Assembly: GCF_000374165.1 (NCBI RefSeq)
Contig: NZ_KB893713.1
Location: forward strand, 14,853 to 78,852
Length of the DNA stretch: 64,000 nucleotides
Origin: Parafrankia elaeagni
Lineage (GTDB): Bacteria; Actinomycetota; Actinomycetes; Frankiales; Frankiaceae
Direction: 5' to 3'
Positions 34,323-42,174 of this stretch are shown in pieces. Below the pieces are notes generated by a model. The model was not told where the DNA came from. It was given only the letters and a program-made list of their open reading frames with translations, and did no database searches. The position numbers and the translations under genes are program-made. The stretch's first letter is position 1. Every line of letters starts with the position of its first letter.

Positions 34323-35789
34323 ATGTCGGGCGACAAACAGGCTGCGGGAATGCGCGCGGCAGCGCGGCCGCTGCCACGCGTGTTCTCCCTGCTTGTGCTG
34401 GCCACGCTCCTCGTGGCCATGCTGGCCGGTGCCACCCCGGCGACGGCTGCCCAGGTCCCGTCCCCGCCGGCGGGGACCGGCGCCGCCGCGGAACCGGCGT
34501 CCACTCCGCCTGACGAGCCTCCGGCCAGCGCGCCGGCTGATGCACCGGCTGGTCCACCGGCCGACAGGTCGGCCGGTCCACCGGCGGATCGAAGCTCACC
34601 CGGCACCCCGGATCCGCGGCCGGCGCAGGACGCCTCCGCCCCGCCCGCCCCGCCCGCCCCGCCCGATGACGGGCCGACCGCGGATCCTCCCGTGGCCACG
34701 CCTGACCCTCCGACGACCACGCCGGACGCCCCGGCGCCTTCGCCGTCCACGAGCCCGGGTGAGGACGAGGGCGGGTCCCCGGAGCCGTCGTGCCGCCCGC
34801 GCTGGCGGCCGCGCTCCACGGCGGCGCCGGACGGGAGCTGCGCCAGCAGCGGGCCGGTCATCTGCCCTGGCCCGGGCGGGCCCACGGACGACGTGCCGAT
34901 CCCGGGCTGCCCGCCGCCCGGCGAGCAGCCCACCGGCCCCTCCGGCAGCCCGCCCGCGGGCGGCAGCCCCGGTACCGGCGGCGGCGGCAGTGAGGGTGGT
35001 GGGGCCGGCGGCGGCACCGGTGGTGGTGGCAGCGGCGGTGGTGGTGGCAGCGGCGGAGAGCAGGGGGTGCGCTGTGCCGACGGGTCGCGTGCCCCGTCCA
35101 CGGCCGACTGCCCGGCCGAACGGGTCCAGTGCCCGAACAGCCCGGTGAGTGTGGGGCCGGGTGAGTCGTGCCCCCGGCCGGTTCCAGCCCGGCCGTCGCT
35201 GGTGGCCTGCTGGGATGGTTCCTCGGCCACGTCCACCGCCGGCTGCCCGCCGGGGCGGACCTTCTGCCCGGGTGGGGTGACGGTGCCGGTCGGGGCCAGC
35301 TGCGCCGAACCGGTGACAGCGGTGACAGCGGCCTGCCCGGACGGGACCGTGCGGGTCCTCGGGGTGTGCACACTGATCGCCGCGCCGGGATCGCCGGCGC
35401 CGCGGCCGGGTGTGCCGGTAGCCCGCGCGCCGGTACCCGGAGAGCTGCGCTTCGACCGGTACGTGTTGTCCGCCGGTGACCTCCTCTACGCGCAGGGCGC
35501 GGGCTGCACGCCCGGTGCGGAGACCACACTGACCGCCGGCGGAGAGCTCGTCGGGCGCACCGTCGCCGACCAGGACGGCCGTTTCGAGACCGTCGTGCGC
35601 TTCGCGAGCTTCCGACCCGGCTACCGGCAGGTCGACGCCGAGTGCGGGATCCGGCTCGGCTCCGGTGTCGAGATGATGCTGGTCTCCGCGCACACCAGTG
35701 CGTCCACCCCGTCCCTGCTGCTCCTGTTCTTCCTGGCTGGCGGCGGCCTCGCGGTCCGGCCTGGACGGCTGACGTCGCGGTCGCGGTAG
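34323..35789 (+). CDS. Pro/Gly-rich surface protein with Cys repeats
   Basis: A 488-residue secreted protein with a signal peptide (FSLLVLATLLVAMLAGATPATA, cleaved near residue 42), a long Pro/Ala/Asp-rich stalk (45-150), a Gly/Ser linker (210-250) and repeated cysteine modules of the form C-x-DGS-x6-C-P-x5-C-P (three near copies and one partial). A beta-rich domain (LRFDRYVLSAGDLLYAQGAGCTPG) and a hydrophobic C-terminal helix before RPGRLTSRSR complete it. It may be a wall- or membrane-anchored adhesin-like protein. No enzymatic motif is present. A kinase gene follows on the same strand. Confidence 0.68.
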   Translation: MSGDKQAAGMRAAARPLPRVFSLLVLATLLVAMLAGATPATAAQVPSPPAGTGAAAEPASTPPDEPPASAPADAPAGPPADRSAGPPADRSSPGTPDPRPAQDASAPPAPPAPPDDGPTADPPVATPDPPTTTPDAPAPSPSTSPGEDEGGSPEPSCRPRWRPRSTAAPDGSCASSGPVICPGPGGPTDDVPIPGCPPPGEQPTGPSGSPPAGGSPGTGGGGSEGGGAGGGTGGGGSGGGGGSGGEQGVRCADGSRAPSTADCPAERVQCPNSPVSVGPGESCPRPVPARPSLVACWDGSSATSTAGCPPGRTFCPGGVTVPVGASCAEPVTAVTAACPDGTVRVLGVCTLIAAPGSPAPRPGVPVARAPVPGELRFDRYVLSAGDLLYAQGAGCTPGAETTLTAGGELVGRTVADQDGRFETVVRFASFRPGYRQVDAECGIRLGSGVEMMLVSAHTSASTPSLLLLFFLAGGGLAVRPGRLTSRSR

Positions 35790-35828
35790 TGGTGGTGGCG
35801 GTAGTGGTAGTGGTAGTGGTGGCTGGCG

Positions 35829-38417
35829 ATGGCGGGTGACCACGGGCCCGACCCGGACGAGGTCGGGCCCTACCGGCTGCTGCGGCGCCTGGGCGCTGGC
35901 GGCATGGGCACCGTCCACCTCGGTGTCGACCGTGCCGGTCGGCAGGTCGCGGTCAAGCTCATCCGCCCGGACCTGGCCCGCCGTCCCGAGTTCCGGGACC
36001 GTCTCAAGCGGGAGGCGGACAGCGCGCGCCGGGTCGCCCGGTTCTGCACCGCCGCCGTCCTGGACGTCGACGTGACCGGCGATGTCCCGTTCCTCGTCAC
36101 CGAGTTCGTCGACGGGCCGACCCTGGCGGAGTCGGTGCGGGCCCGCGGGCCGCTGAGCCACGGCGAGCTGCACCAGCTCGCGGCCAGCATGGCCACCGCG
36201 CTGATGGCGATCCACCGGGCCGGGATCGTGCACCGCGACCTCAAGCCGGGCAACATCGTCCTTTCCCGGCTCGGCCCGAAGGTTATCGATTTCGGTATCG
36301 CCCGCGCGCTCGACACGACCTCCGCCCTCACTGGCGAGCATCCCGTGGGCACGCCGGCCCTGATGGCGCCCGAGCAGGCCCGCGGCGGTGTGATCACCTC
36401 CGCGGCGGACGTCTTCGCATGGGGCGGTGTGCTCGTCTACGCCGGCACCGGCCGCTACCCGTTCGGCAGCGGCCCGCCCGCCGCGCTGCTGTACCGGGCG
36501 GCCAACGACCAGCCTGTGCTGGACGGTTTCGAGGACTCGCTGCGCCCGCTGGTCGAGGAGGCGATGCGCAAGGATCCGCAGGAACGGCCCTCCGCCGAGG
36601 AGCTCTACGCCCGGCTGCTCGACCTGCGCATGACCGAGACCGCGTCGCCGGTCGGGCCGCCGCTGGCGGAGGTGGCGGCGCTGGTCGAACCGGTGTCGAC
36701 ACCGTCGCCGAAGTCCCTGCCGACACCGGTGACCATCCTGCCCCGACCGGGCTCCGCCGCCGCGGACGAGACGGTCACCGTCGCCGCGGGAACGCCGCCG
36801 CCGTACCTGACGCTGCCGACGATGCTCTCCCCGGATGCCCCCGCGCAGCGCCCGGAAGCCCCCGGCCGCGAGCGGGGCGGCTCCCCGGCCGGCCGGGCGA
36901 AGCCTGGTCGGCGCGCGTCCTCCGGTTCGGCGGCCTCCGGCACCGCGGCCGCCACCGGCGCGGCGAAGTCCCCCGGCCGGGCGAGATCCGCCGGTGCCAC
37001 GGGGTCGACTGACGCCACGGGGTCGGTCGGTGCTGGCGGGTCCGCCGGTCCAGCCGCGGCAGCTGGGCGGCCCCGCACCTCCGGGAGGGCCCGGCCGGCC
37101 CGCCCGCGCGGGCCGCGCGGGCTGGCCGGGCCGCGCCTGCTCGGCGTGCTCGCGGCGGTGCTGGCGGTGGCCGTCGCGGCGGTCCTGCTCGTCGTTCTGG
37201 GCCGGGGCGGTGAGCCCGCGGGGACGAACACCCCGGAACAGGTCGCGGGCCGGGCACTGCGGCTGCAGGACCAGGACCAGGACCGGCCGCTGGCCCGCCG
37301 GCTCGCGCTCGCCGCCTACCAGCTGGCGCCGGACGCACCCGCCACCCGCCGGGCGATGGTCGGCCTGTTCGCGACGGACGTCGACCCACTGGTCGTGACC
37401 CTCGGCAGCCGTCTGCTGAGCGCCGCCGTGCGGCCGGACGGGCGTCTGCTCGCCGCCGGCACGGACACCGGGGCGGTCGAGCTGTGGGACCTGGCGGACA
37501 TCGCCAACCCCGTGCACGTCGACACCGTCACGGGCGTCGGTGACTGGGTGTACACGGTGGCGTTCAGCCCGAACGGGACGACGCTGGCGGCCGGCGCGGG
37601 CAACGGGGACGTCCGGTTGTGGGATGTCGCCGAGCCCGGTCGGCCGCGCGCGCTGGCCACGCTCACGTTCCACCGTGACCGGGTCCGATCCGTGGCCTTC
37701 TCCCCGGACGGGGCGACGCTCGCGTCCGGCGGCGACGACGGGCAGGTCGCGCTGTGGGACGTCGCCGACCCGGGCCGTCCGCAGCGGCGGTGGGTAGCGG
37801 ACGGCGCCACCGGCGGGATCCGTTCGGTGGTCTTCTCGCCCCGTGGCGGACTGCTGGCGTTCGGCGGCGGCGACGGCACCGTCCGGCTGTGGGACGTCGT
37901 CGATCCGACGCGCCCGAACCCGCGCCCGGCGCTGCGCGGCAGCGGGCGGACGGTGCAGTCCGTCGTGTTCTCCCCCGACGGCTCGACCATCGCCGCCGGC
38001 GGCCTCGACGGCTCGGTGCGCCTGTGGGCGCTCACCCCGTCGGGTGCCTCCGAGCTGGGGTCGACACCCGGCGGCGTCGGCGGGGTGACCAGCGTCGGGT
38101 TCGGCGCCGACAGCGGCGGTGGCCTTATGGTCTCCGCCAGCGAGGACGCCGTCGTCCGGCTCACCGACGTCTCCGTCGCCGCCAGCCCGGTGCCGCTCAC
38201 CGACCTGCACGGCCACACGAAGGCGGTGAACGCCGCCCTGTTCGTCCCGGGCGGGCGGACGATCGTCTCCGCGGCCGGGGACGGATCGGTCCGGCTCTGG
38301 ACGGTCGACCCGGCCACGCTCACCGGGGCGGCCTGCGCCGATCCGGCAAACCTGATCACCGAACGGGAGTGGCGGGACGCCTTCCGGACCGTGCCGTTCG
38401 CCCCACCGTGCCGCTGA
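35829..38417 (+). CDS. Ser/Thr protein kinase with seven WD40 repeats
   Basis: An 862-residue receptor-like protein. The kinase domain (about 12-265) has the Gly loop LGAGGMGTVHLG, the ATP-binding lysine K43, HRDLKPGN (D137) and DFG (D154). A low-complexity linker follows, then a transmembrane helix (about 436-457) and a C-terminal WD40 domain with seven WD/LWD-ended blades (ELWD, RLWD, ALWD, RLWD, RLWA, RLTD, RLWT), which fits one closed propeller outside the cell. A (GTAGTG)-like repeat lies in the 39-base gap before the ATG. Confidence 0.93.
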   Translation: MAGDHGPDPDEVGPYRLLRRLGAGGMGTVHLGVDRAGRQVAVKLIRPDLARRPEFRDRLKREADSARRVARFCTAAVLDVDVTGDVPFLVTEFVDGPTLAESVRARGPLSHGELHQLAASMATALMAIHRAGIVHRDLKPGNIVLSRLGPKVIDFGIARALDTTSALTGEHPVGTPALMAPEQARGGVITSAADVFAWGGVLVYAGTGRYPFGSGPPAALLYRAANDQPVLDGFEDSLRPLVEEAMRKDPQERPSAEELYARLLDLRMTETASPVGPPLAEVAALVEPVSTPSPKSLPTPVTILPRPGSAAADETVTVAAGTPPPYLTLPTMLSPDAPAQRPEAPGRERGGSPAGRAKPGRRASSGSAASGTAAATGAAKSPGRARSAGATGSTDATGSVGAGGSAGPAAAAGRPRTSGRARPARPRGPRGLAGPRLLGVLAAVLAVAVAAVLLVVLGRGGEPAGTNTPEQVAGRALRLQDQDQDRPLARRLALAAYQLAPDAPATRRAMVGLFATDVDPLVVTLGSRLLSAAVRPDGRLLAAGTDTGAVELWDLADIANPVHVDTVTGVGDWVYTVAFSPNGTTLAAGAGNGDVRLWDVAEPGRPRALATLTFHRDRVRSVAFSPDGATLASGGDDGQVALWDVADPGRPQRRWVADGATGGIRSVVFSPRGGLLAFGGGDGTVRLWDVVDPTRPNPRPALRGSGRTVQSVVFSPDGSTIAAGGLDGSVRLWALTPSGASELGSTPGGVGGVTSVGFGADSGGGLMVSASEDAVVRLTDVSVAASPVPLTDLHGHTKAVNAALFVPGGRTIVSAAGDGSVRLWTVDPATLTGAACADPANLITEREWRDAFRTVPFAPPCR

Positions 38418-38499
38418 CCGCGGGAGCCGTCGGGAAGCCGACCTGCGCGGTGTCGTCTCCGCTCCAGCGCACGGGGCCGCCTCGGGCCACGATCAGCCG

Positions 38500-39300
38500 G
38501 TGCTCAGCAGACAACGTTCCTCCGCCGCCCGGTCGACGGCGGTCGCCCTCGCCGGCCTGGTCCTGACCTGCGCCGCCGTCCTCACCGCCTGCGGCCCGGA
38601 GACCGGGGCCGGGGCCGGCCTTTCCGCGTCGACTGCCGGGCCGACCGCAGCTCCTGCCGGGCCGACCGCAGCCGCCTCGGGCCCGTCCGACGGGCCTCAG
38701 CCGCAGGCGGCGGAATACCAGATCACGATCCGGCAGGAGGAGGGGCGGATCGACCCGGAGGCCTCGTTCCGGGCCGACATCCCGGTGCTGTCGGGGCCTG
38801 ATGCCACGGTGGTGGGTCGGGTGAACGCGGCGATCGCCGACTACGTCCGCGGCGAGAAGGCGCAGACCGCGTACGAGTCCCTCACCCTGACGGCCGGGAA
38901 CCCCCATGTGGGCGCGCACGTCCTCGCGCTGTCCTTCGGCGGCGACCGCTACCCGCCCGGTGCGGCGCATCCCGCCGAGCTGGCCAGCGGCCTGGTCTTC
39001 GACCTGCGCAGCGGCGCCCGCGTCACCATCGAGGACGTCTTCACCTCGACGCCCGCGGGGCTGCGCAGGCTCGAGTCGATCGTTCGCGCCGAGCTGGACC
39101 GGCGTTTCCCCGACGGCCCGACCGGCGGCGTCACCGACCCGGACCCGGCCAACTACCGGCAGTTCGTCGTCAACCCGCGGGGCCTGGTGGTGATCGTGGC
39201 CGAGCTGCCGTACGTGCTCGGGCCGCAGAGTGTTCTCGCGCCCTGGGACCAGCTGGACGGACTCGTCCGGCCGGAGCTCGCCGACGTCCTGCGTTCCTGA
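38500..39300 (+). CDS. Lipoprotein with DUF3298-like domain
   Basis: A 266-residue lipoprotein with a lipobox LTAC (Cys 31) after a hydrophobic signal sequence, an Ala/Thr/Pro spacer, and a C-terminal domain of the DUF3298 (RsiV-like) kind: ISVLSG-like IPVLSGPDATVVGRVNAAIADYV, LALSFGGDRYPPGAAHPAELASGLVFDLRSG, FVVNPRGLVVIV. Such domains bind envelope ligands such as lysozyme in RsiV. It starts at GTG 82 bases after the WD40 kinase stop and is a candidate sensor partner for it. Confidence 0.8.
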   Translation: MLSRQRSSAARSTAVALAGLVLTCAAVLTACGPETGAGAGLSASTAGPTAAPAGPTAAASGPSDGPQPQAAEYQITIRQEEGRIDPEASFRADIPVLSGPDATVVGRVNAAIADYVRGEKAQTAYESLTLTAGNPHVGAHVLALSFGGDRYPPGAAHPAELASGLVFDLRSGARVTIEDVFTSTPAGLRRLESIVRAELDRRFPDGPTGGVTDPDPANYRQFVVNPRGLVVIVAELPYVLGPQSVLAPWDQLDGLVRPELADVLRS

Positions 39301-39390
39301 GCCGGGCCGGCAGCCCTGTCGGGAGCCCGGCCGGCGGCGGCCGGGGAATGCCAGCAGCCGGGGAATGCCGGCGGCCGCGGCGGGATTGAC

Positions 39391-40416
39391 GTGGACGTGA
39401 CTGTCGTTGCGGGTTCGCTTCCACTGGCCGTGCTCGACTTCGTCGGCATCGAGCACGGGGAGAGCCCGGGGGCGGCGATCGCCGGCGCGGTGGCCGTCGC
39501 GCAGACCGTCGAGGCGGCCGGCTACCGGCGGTACTGGGTCTCCGAGCACCACAACATGCAGAGTCTGGCGTGCAGCGCCCCGGAGCTGCTGACCGCGCAT
39601 GTGGGCGCGCTGACGTCCCGGATCCGGGTCGGTGCCGCCGGGATCATGCTGCCCAACCACGCCCCGTTCAAGGTCGCGGAGATGTTCCGGACCCTGGTGG
39701 CCATGTACCCGGGGCGGGTCGATCTGGCCCTCGGCCGGGCGCCGGGAACCGACCCGCTGACCGCGCACGTGCTGCGCCGCGGCGTCGCCGGCGACGCGGG
39801 AGCGGAGTTCCCCGGGCAGGTCGGCGAGCTGCTCGCCTTCCTCGACGACGGCTTCCCGGCCGATCACCCGTACGCGCGGCTGGTGGCGGCGCCGGTGGTC
39901 GACGAGCAGCCCGAGCTGTTCGTCCTGGGGTCGAGCGGCTACGGGCCGCGGTTCGCCGCCGTGAACGGGCTGAGCGCCGTGTTCGCCCACCACATGAGCC
40001 CGGAGCTGGCGTTCGACGCGCTCCGCGCCTACCGGCGCGACTTCACCCCGCGGCACGACGGTGCGCAGCCCTACTCGGCGATGTCGGTGCTGGCCTTCGC
40101 GAGCGAGGACGAGGAGGCCGTCCTCGACTTCGAGGCGGCGTGGACGCTGACCATCCAGAACATCAGCCGTGGGGTGCGGGAACCGCTGCGCCCGGAGGAT
40201 GTCCGCGGGCTCGCCCGGTCGGCGCGGTTCCGTGCCGACCGCCAGGACGACGGCCGGATGGTGACCGGGGAGCCGAAGGCCGTCGCCGAGCGGCTGCTCG
40301 GCATGAGGCGCGAGGCCCAGGCCGACGAGATCGTCGTCGTCACCCCGAGCCTGGACCGGGCGCGCCGCCAGGCGAGCTTCACCGCGCTCGCCGAAGCCTG
40401 GCGCCACGCCGCCTGA
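39391..40416 (+). CDS. LLM-class flavin-dependent oxidoreductase
   Basis: A 341-residue luciferase-like monooxygenase of the single-chain type. It starts near LPLAVLDFVGIEHGESPG, a phrase of the TIGR03558-like group, and contains RRYWVSEHHNMQ, RIRVGAAGIMLPNHAP, RVDLALGRAPGTDP and a C-terminal helix rich in Ala/Arg. It would use FMN or F420. A GTG start is used behind a weak GGGA site. It converges on a TetR gene 12 bases downstream, which need not be related. Confidence 0.85.
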   Translation: MDVTVVAGSLPLAVLDFVGIEHGESPGAAIAGAVAVAQTVEAAGYRRYWVSEHHNMQSLACSAPELLTAHVGALTSRIRVGAAGIMLPNHAPFKVAEMFRTLVAMYPGRVDLALGRAPGTDPLTAHVLRRGVAGDAGAEFPGQVGELLAFLDDGFPADHPYARLVAAPVVDEQPELFVLGSSGYGPRFAAVNGLSAVFAHHMSPELAFDALRAYRRDFTPRHDGAQPYSAMSVLAFASEDEEAVLDFEAAWTLTIQNISRGVREPLRPEDVRGLARSARFRADRQDDGRMVTGEPKAVAERLLGMRREAQADEIVVVTPSLDRARRQASFTALAEAWRHAA

Positions 40417-40428
40417 ACCGGCCGTGCG

Positions 40429-41169
40429 TCAGGGGGTCGCATCCGGCGGTCGACGGGATGTCAGCTCCGCGCCGGACGGTCGGGGCCGTCCGCCGTCCGG
40501 ACCATCGGGGCCGTCCGGACCATCGGGGCCGTCGCCGGCACGGATCGCGGCGCTCAGGGTCCGGACCACCCAGTGCACGGCCCGGGTCGCGCGGGCGACG
40601 TCGAACTCCCAGGTCACGGTCAGGCGCTCGTAGGACGGGACGTTCCAGAAGACGTCCAGCATGGCGGCGGCCACCGCCGCCTCCCGCTCGGACCAGCCCG
40701 GCGCCGCCTCGGTGACCGCGGCGACGAGAGCGGCGCGGCGGCGTCTGTCGACGTCGGCGAAGGTGGGCTCGTCCGGCGGTGGCTGGGCGGGGAAGGACGC
40801 CAGATACTCGAACATGCGCGCGATGACGTCGCCGAAGCTCTCCAGGCGCAGGCCCTCCAGGTCGACACCGGCCTCCTGCTGCAGCCGCTGCATGACCGCG
40901 TCGCGCAGCCGTCGCTCGTTCGAGAAGTACCGGTAGATGGTGCTCTCGTTGACCTCGGCGCGGCGCGCCACCGCGCGGATCGTGAGCGCGCCCCAGTCCC
41001 AGGTCGGAAAGCCGTGCACCATCTCGACCGCGGCGGTCAGGATGCGCTCGCGGGTCAGCGCGGCCTGCTGACGGCGCAGCGGGCTCTCGTACGAGCGGCG
41101 GCGCGCCCCCGCGGTCACCTCGCCGGCCGGGGCCTGCGGCCGTCCCCCCTCGGACCCGCCCGCCGGCAT
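40429..41169 (-). CDS. TetR family transcriptional regulator
   Basis: A 246-residue regulator. The N-terminal arm is basic (GARRRSYESPLRRQQ) and is followed by the HTH (RERILTAAVEMVHG, GALTIRAVARRAEVNESTIYRYFSNERRL). The C-terminal domain ends with a DGPDGPDGPDG tail encoded by 9- and 18-bp repeats. ATG at 41169 is preferred; an earlier ATG at 41298 has good ribosome-site spacing, but that stretch has weaker codon bias. A palindrome typical of TetR sites lies upstream, which suggests autoregulation. Confidence 0.82.
   Translation of the reverse strand: MPAGGSEGGRPQAPAGEVTAGARRRSYESPLRRQQAALTRERILTAAVEMVHGFPTWDWGALTIRAVARRAEVNESTIYRYFSNERRLRDAVMQRLQQEAGVDLEGLRLESFGDVIARMFEYLASFPAQPPPDEPTFADVDRRRRAALVAAVTEAAPGWSEREAAVAAAMLDVFWNVPSYERLTVTWEFDVARATRAVHWVVRTLSAAIRAGDGPDGPDGPDGPDGGRPRPSGAELTSRRPPDATP
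40495..40530 (-). repeat. 18-bp tandem duplication in the TetR tail
   Basis: Two perfect copies of GTCCGGACCATCGGGGCC (plus-strand reading) encode part of the DGPDGP tail at the regulator's C-terminus. Confidence 0.9.
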
Positions 41170-41322
41170 GAACCACCAGCCCCTTCCGCACCCGTCGTCA
41201 CCACCGGCGGGCGCCGACCGCGATCGGGCGACGGCCCCGCCACCCGGTCGACTATGCCGGACGTCTCCCCCCGCGCCATCCGCCGGCGTCCGAACCATCC
41301 CGGTCCTCGCCCTGAGTCGCGC

Positions 41323-41338
41323 CTGACCGACCGGTCAG
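41323..41338. promoter_or_regulatory. Palindromic TetR-type operator candidate
   Basis: CTGACCG-AC-CGGTCAG is a perfect inverted repeat with 7-bp arms, 154 bases upstream of the TetR start. Sites of this type (TGACCGNCCGGTCA) are common TetR operators. The gap from 41170 to 41494 has no gene; it also holds runs of short CGGTCAGCC repeats just downstream of the palindrome. Confidence 0.55.
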
Positions 41339-41494
41339 CCCGGTCAGCCCGGCCGGTCGGCGGCGGCGCAGCGGCCGGGTGAGGCCAGCCCGTCCGCGGC
41401 CGCCCGCCCCTGGCAGACGAGCACGGCCGTCCGGCTCCCACCGGCCGCCTTCATTGCGCGTCCGCTCCCCGCGCGTCCAGTCTCCGCGCGGCGC

Positions 41495-42058
41495 TCATCC
41501 GTTCGCCCGGCCGCCGGTGCGGCCACCGGTCCGGCCGTGGCCGCGGGTGCGGGCCGGGAAGGCGAAGGCCTCCTCCACCGCCCGCAGGCGCAGCGCCTCG
41601 ATCGCGTCGGCCTGCGCCTTCGCACGGTCACACAGATGGTCGAGGAAACCCGCCTCCAGGCGGTCGTCCTCGATCGCGGCACTGCGCAGCGTCCGCCACA
41701 GCCGGGACTTGCCGTTCACACCGAGCCACAGGCTCTCCAGCTCGACCACCGAGCTCATCGGTGACCGTCGCCAGAGCCTCCGGTTCGGTTTGAGCCTGCC
41801 CACCTTCTCGGCGAGCCTGCCGAGCAGGAACGCGTGGCGTCGGCGCGGAACGCCGAGATCGCTCATGATCTGGATCAGGACGGCCCGGTCCTGCGCGATG
41901 TCCGCGGCCATGTCGGCCAGGGCCGGGCCGGCGGGCATGTCCCGGTGCTCTCTGGCGATGCGGCGGGCGAGGTCGACGCCCGCGGCCGCACCCGTCAGAT
42001 GGTCGGTCAGGTAGGCGCCAAGCAGGCGCGGGTCCGGCTCGTTGGTGACTTCGGCCAT
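41495..42058 (-). CDS. Hypothetical protein, helical bundle-like
   Basis: A 187-residue helical protein of a family seen in actinobacteria but not functionally named. Visible are LLGAYLTDHLTGAAAGVDLARRIAREHRDMPAGPALADMAADIAQDR, helical segments with conserved Glu/His residues that resemble a ferritin-like two-helix pair, and VELESLWLGVNGKSRLWRTLR. The tail GRTGGRTGGRANG is a short repeat. The ATG start has a plausible context. It might bind metal through the Asp/His/Glu helices, but this is a guess from composition. The 116-base gap after it, to 42174, contains GCGGACGGCCCGGCTG-type repeats. Confidence 0.6.
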   Translation of the reverse strand: MAEVTNEPDPRLLGAYLTDHLTGAAAGVDLARRIAREHRDMPAGPALADMAADIAQDRAVLIQIMSDLGVPRRRHAFLLGRLAEKVGRLKPNRRLWRRSPMSSVVELESLWLGVNGKSRLWRTLRSAAIEDDRLEAGFLDHLCDRAKAQADAIEALRLRAVEEAFAFPARTRGHGRTGGRTGGRANG

Positions 42059-42174
42059 GCAGACGAGCTGCCCGCACAGCGCCCGCTCAAGCTCGCACCG
42101 AGGCGAGCCTGAGCGGACGGCCCGGCTGCGGACGGCCCGGCTGCGGGCGGCCCAGCTGCGGGACTGCGGGATTG

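Noticed and set aside
34596-38216. 1206-codon open frame on the minus strand, antisense to the surface protein and WD40 kinase genes
   Set aside because: It mirrors the GC3 bias of the real genes on the plus strand, has no family similarity and spans two clear genes.
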